Part shown: positions 61,262 through 64,000 of the stretch, one piece after another
Layout: the number at the start of each line of letters is the position of its first letter
Position numbering within the stretch: the first letter of the stretch is position 1
From: Bythopirellula sp041737835
Lineage (GTDB): Bacteria > Planctomycetota > Planctomycetia > Pirellulales > Lacipirellulaceae
Assembly: GCA_041737835.1 (NCBI GenBank)
Contig: JBGSQY010000018.1
Reading direction: 5' to 3' (one strand)
Length of the DNA: 64,000 nucleotides
Made by a program: the position numbers and the translations under genes
Notes under the pieces: model-generated
The model's input: the letters and a program-made list of their open reading frames with translations, nothing else
The model's database searches: none
What the model was told of the DNA's origin: nothing

Positions 61262-62260
61262 ATGAGCAACGTACGCGAACCAACACCCCGGACGATTTCA
61301 TCGCTTGCGCCACTGGTCGACTTCAAGTTAATCACGCACGACGTCGACGATCTCATCCGTCTTTACCCAGGCTGGAAGGGGCAGTTTCAGCAAGTTTCTG
61401 CCGGGCGTTTTCACGGCACGGTCCAGGTCGTTCAGGGCCAGAGCGTCAGAGTCTTTCGAGGAACCACTGATCAAATTCTCTTGACCCGCGGAGCTAGCCA
61501 GCCGGGTTGGATTGACTTCAGCCCGATCACGACGCGAAATGAAAGGTGTCGTTGGCAAGGGCGCCAATACGATGAGAATCATATTGTCGTTCGCGGGGCC
61601 GATGTCGGCGTCGACAATCTCGCCGCGCGTGGCGCTGAGATTATCACTGTCTCGGTCAGTGTGGGCTTGCTTCGGAAAGCCGCTGCTAACGCGTTGCGGT
61701 TTGATGGAGATCCTACGCGGATCAACTGGCAATGTCACCGCGTCGAACCCACTGAACTCGTCGCGTTGAAACAACTAGTGAAACGCATTACAGAGAGATC
61801 CGCGTTGGATACCAACGAGTTAGAGTCATGCGATGACTGTGCGATTGAACAGGAATGCGTCATGGCTGCCCTTAATGTCATCAGTTCGCGGAATGGGGCG
61901 GGCGCCAACAAACCGCGGGGCAATCGCGCAACGATAATCCGCCGAGGAGAAGAGTATCTACGGGAGCATCTCGCTTCGCCGATCGGCCTCATCGACATGT
62001 GCGAGGAACTCGGCGTCTCCGCGAGAACAATCCAGTACGCCTTTCGCGAGCGGTTTGGCATCGGCCCCATCGAATACCTTCGCATGCTGCGCCTCAACGC
62101 CGTCAAGGCGGACCTCAAGCTGGCGAGTAATCAACGAGTAACCGTCCGCGATGTTGCCGTAAATTGGGGCTATCGCCACCTCGGCAACTTTGCTGCGGAC
62201 TACAAGAGGCACTTTGGAGTCTTGCCATCGAAGGCGCGTTCAGGATCGCTTGGTCAGTAA
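61262..62260 (+). CDS. AraC-family transcription regulator
   Basis: 332 aa from ATG 61262 (a TTG one codon earlier is in frame). The N-terminal 200 residues are an unassigned ligand-binding or dimerisation domain (FKLITHDVDDLIRLYPGWKGQFQQVSAGRF, GWIDFSPITTRNERCRWQG). The C-terminal 100 residues form the two AraC HTH units: LIDMCEELGVSARTIQYAFRERFGIGPIEYLRMLRLNAVKADL and VTVRDVAVNWGYRHLGNFAADYKRHFGVLPSKAR. It is divergent from three sulfatases and is the best candidate to control them, perhaps with a sulfated sugar or its product as inducer (inference). Confidence 0.9.
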   Translation: MSNVREPTPRTISSLAPLVDFKLITHDVDDLIRLYPGWKGQFQQVSAGRFHGTVQVVQGQSVRVFRGTTDQILLTRGASQPGWIDFSPITTRNERCRWQGRQYDENHIVVRGADVGVDNLAARGAEIITVSVSVGLLRKAAANALRFDGDPTRINWQCHRVEPTELVALKQLVKRITERSALDTNELESCDDCAIEQECVMAALNVISSRNGAGANKPRGNRATIIRRGEEYLREHLASPIGLIDMCEELGVSARTIQYAFRERFGIGPIEYLRMLRLNAVKADLKLASNQRVTVRDVAVNWGYRHLGNFAADYKRHFGVLPSKARSGSLGQ

Positions 62261-62320
62261 CCTTCGTTTGGCAGCACTGGCCGCCGTAAGTCTCGTGGCC
62301 GATTAATCTTCAGGCGCTAA

Positions 62321-63052
62321 CGTTTCAAAAACTCGGGTCGAAAATCAAAGTGCCATCAAACTCAGTTTCCGACTCAGCTACCCTGCCTACCTGAAGTAGT
62401 TGCCGACATGGTTCGACTCCAACGAATCACAGGGATGCGTCCGGCTGAGGTGTGTATTCTAAAACCAGGCAATATCGATCGTACTGCGGCAGTCTGGCTG
62501 TACCGCCCTTCCACACATAAGACCGAGCATCGTGGCCGCGACCGGATTGTGCCCCTTGGACCCAAAGCTCAAGAAATCCTCTTCCGGTATTTGGCGAGGG
62601 ATGCTCAATGCTACTGCTTTCGGCCTTGTGATAGCGAACAGCGGCGGCGTGCTGAACAGCACCGTGTCAGAAAAACCCCTTTGAGCTACGGCAACGGGCG
62701 GGGCACCAACCGAAAGCTGAAACCCAAATGGACTGCTGGTGAACGCTACGATACCAACAGTTACCGCCACGCAATCCACCGGGCGTGTGACAAAGCGTTC
62801 CCACACCCGGAGCTGGGATCAAAGCTTCGCGACGACATGACGATTCTACAGATTACCGAGCTGAAAAAGTGGCAATCCGATCACCGCTGGTCGCCCAATC
62901 AACTCCGCCACGCCGCGGCCACACAGATCCGCAAGCAGTTTGGCCTGGAGGCAGCTCAGATCATCCTGGGCCACAGTGCGGCCGATGTCACCCAGGTCTA
63001 TGCAGAGCGCGATCTGGCTAAGGGGCAAGAAGTGGCACGTCGAATTGGCTGA
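62321..63052 (+). pseudogene. C-terminal fragment of a tyrosine recombinase (integrase)
   Basis: The frame is open from the stop at 62318, and family-like sequence starts at about 62378 (LPEVVADMVRLQRITGMRPAEVC). The first ATG is at 62408 (214 aa), but it falls inside the catalytic domain, so the N-terminal SAM-like DNA-binding domain is missing. Catalytic residues kept are Arg in TGMRPAE, Lys in HKTEHRGRDR, Arg of NQLRHAAAT (with Asn at the usual His), His of LGHSAAD and Tyr of QVYAERD. The pattern WSPNQLRHAAAT...DVTQVYAERD is typical of planctomycete integrases of about 400 aa. I call it a broken gene from an old integration. A perfect inverted repeat follows the stop. Confidence 0.8.
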
Positions 63053-63058
63053 GAAAAG

Positions 63059-63104
63059 ATACGTAACCGGTCAGCGAACAGACCATCGTTGACCGGTTAC
63101 GTAT
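63059..63104. repeat. 15-bp perfect inverted repeat after the integrase
   Basis: ATACGTAACCGGTCA (63059-63073) and TGACCGGTTACGTAT (63090-63104) are exact complements around 16 bases, beginning 6 bases after the integrase stop. No T-run follows, so a terminator is less likely than a recombinase-linked or transposon end-like site. Confidence 0.7.
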
Positions 63105-63724
63105 TGAGATGCGAAGCTCGCGATGAAATGCAACACTTTGCGTCTGATTGCAAGAGACTAAGGTTGATGTTCCTTGAGGGAGTTCTTGGCCACGTGAAGA
63201 ATACTCCCTGGAACGCATGAGAACGCTTAGGTAGGGCGGCGTGTGTCAGACTCTGGTTTCCATCCAGACTAACCTTAGACGCGTGAGAGTGGGTTTCTGA
63301 AGCCGCAGACGCGAGATAATAATTTCGGGCTGATCCTAATAATTTTTAATCGGAGTCTGGGGGGGCCCCATGGCCACAAGATATTTACCCACCGCTGGCC
63401 CGAGATCGAGCTCAGGGACGTTAGATACCCTGCCTCAGACTGAGAGTGAATAGTTGCATGTTAAGATAGTCAATCTGCGATATCAGTTTGGACTATCGTG
63501 TCGATCTTAGAAGCCTGACCTTATGTGGATATTCAAAGAGCTACAAATTTTGTTGGGTACCTCTCAATACATTTCTGGCGGCTTGTTACTTAGATTCTCC
63601 ACAGAAGGTCCAAGCATGTCACTAAGAAAACATGCACATTTCACAAATGACACGCCCTCCTAAGCTACATGTCGAGAATAGCGCAGTGCTTGGATTGGCA
63701 AGTACTTATGCCAAAGCCCATTAA
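63105..63724. other. 620 bp without recognisable gene
   Basis: Past the integrase repeat the DNA is more AT-rich and has stops in all frames at short spacing. I see no gene, RNA or repeat except a G-run followed by CCCC (GGGGGGGCCCC at about 63360-63370). Confidence 0.4.
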
Positions 63725-63874
63725 GGGCGGGATTCTGCCTTTGAGAATCCAGACGGCGAACCTTATCGTTTTCAGCCGGTGCGTTACAAGAGAGACTACG
63801 GGTTCGTACTCCGACTCGACGATTCGTTTGCGCCGCGGGTCGGGGACATCTTTATGGTTGATGATGAAAAGTAG
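63725..63874 (+). pseudogene. Small gene remnant, frame-disrupted
   Basis: After a stop at 63722 a 49-codon frame with coding-like composition runs to TAG 63872: GRDSAFENPDGEPYRFQPVRYKRDYGFVLRLDDSFAPRVGDIFMVDDEK. No start codon lies in that frame. In another frame, MPKPIKGG just upstream (63708-63731) would join smoothly to RDSAFENPDG if a one-base shift is allowed. I infer a frameshifted small gene; family unknown. Confidence 0.4.
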
Positions 63875-64000
63875 CAAACTTACTGCAACTGTTTCAGCCC
63901 GATCGAGTTTGTCATCATTTGAATGCATTCGCAGGGTTCAATTGCCCCGCCTGTGGCTCATACACGGTTTCTGGTCCTTGAACAATTAACATTGCGTTCA

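Noticed and set aside
63880..63910. CAGCCCGA as a possible attR copy of the tRNA-Pro 3' end
   Set aside because: Only 8 bases match; the same octamer also occurs near 61516, so it is chance level.
1..64000. CRISPR arrays, rRNA genes, insertion sequences with complete transposase
   Set aside because: No regularly spaced repeats, rRNA-like sequence or intact transposase is present.

Overview
The window looks like chromosomal DNA of a planctomycete, most likely of the Pirellulales type. The supporting signs are proteins carrying the planctomycete dockerin-like motif (DxDGDVDGRDFLxWQ), a secreted giant starting with the FETLEERLPLDA type of N-terminal signature, a run of formylglycine sulfatases, an FHA/GAF sigma-54 activator, a Ser/Thr kinase, DUF1573 and DUF4416 proteins and a planctomycete-type tyrosine recombinase remnant. 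The DNA is GC-rich and mostly housekeeping up to about 52.9 kb; after that it turns into an accessory-looking region.

Layout. 1-4.7 kb: infB (5' end outside the window), rbfA, a degenerate HhH-GPD-like protein with a histone H1-like tail, and yebC. 4.7-9.9 kb (minus): a tetraheme cytochrome fused to a 5'-nucleotidase-like domain, a DUF1573 protein, DUF4416 and proS. 10-13.5 kb: an OB/HD exoribonuclease followed by RNase R. 13.5-19.1 kb: a complete glycine cleavage block, gcvT-gcvH-gcvPA-gcvPB, followed by a LipM-type octanoyltransferase that can supply the lipoyl precursor for GcvH. 19.4-25 kb: an FHA protein, several conserved small or unknown proteins, a TPR protein, a glycosyltransferase, and a coupled acidic-protein/HTH-zinc pair. 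25.2-27.6 kb (minus): Ser/Thr kinase and metF. 28.2-33.1 kb: glgP with a very strong terminator, a small membrane protein, an acyl-CoA dehydrogenase, cysC and a BON protein. 33.3-41.5 kb: a secreted CotH protein, lpxK on the opposite strand, and a DUF4175-like membrane protein with about 500 residues of Gln/Gly/Glu/Ser-rich sequence. 41.6-49 kb: nadB, then a three-gene ABC system (ATPase, GldF-GldG fusion, DUF4340). 49.1-52.7 kb (minus): sigma-54 activator, PaaK-like ligase, DUF971.

The accessory-looking end (52.9-64 kb) begins at a tRNA-Pro(CGG) gene. It holds a short signal-less beta-helix/dockerin protein, three tandem secreted sulfatases divergent from an AraC-family regulator, the C-terminal part of an integrase followed by a 15-bp perfect inverted repeat, and about 1 kb of degraded DNA. 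This reads as a decayed island next to a tRNA, although I could not find flanking att repeats.

The most unusual structural feature is in the spaces between genes. At least five families of short palindromic repeats or hairpins recur between housekeeping genes, including three junctions within the glycine cleavage block and one that lies over the apparent 5' end of the lipM frame.
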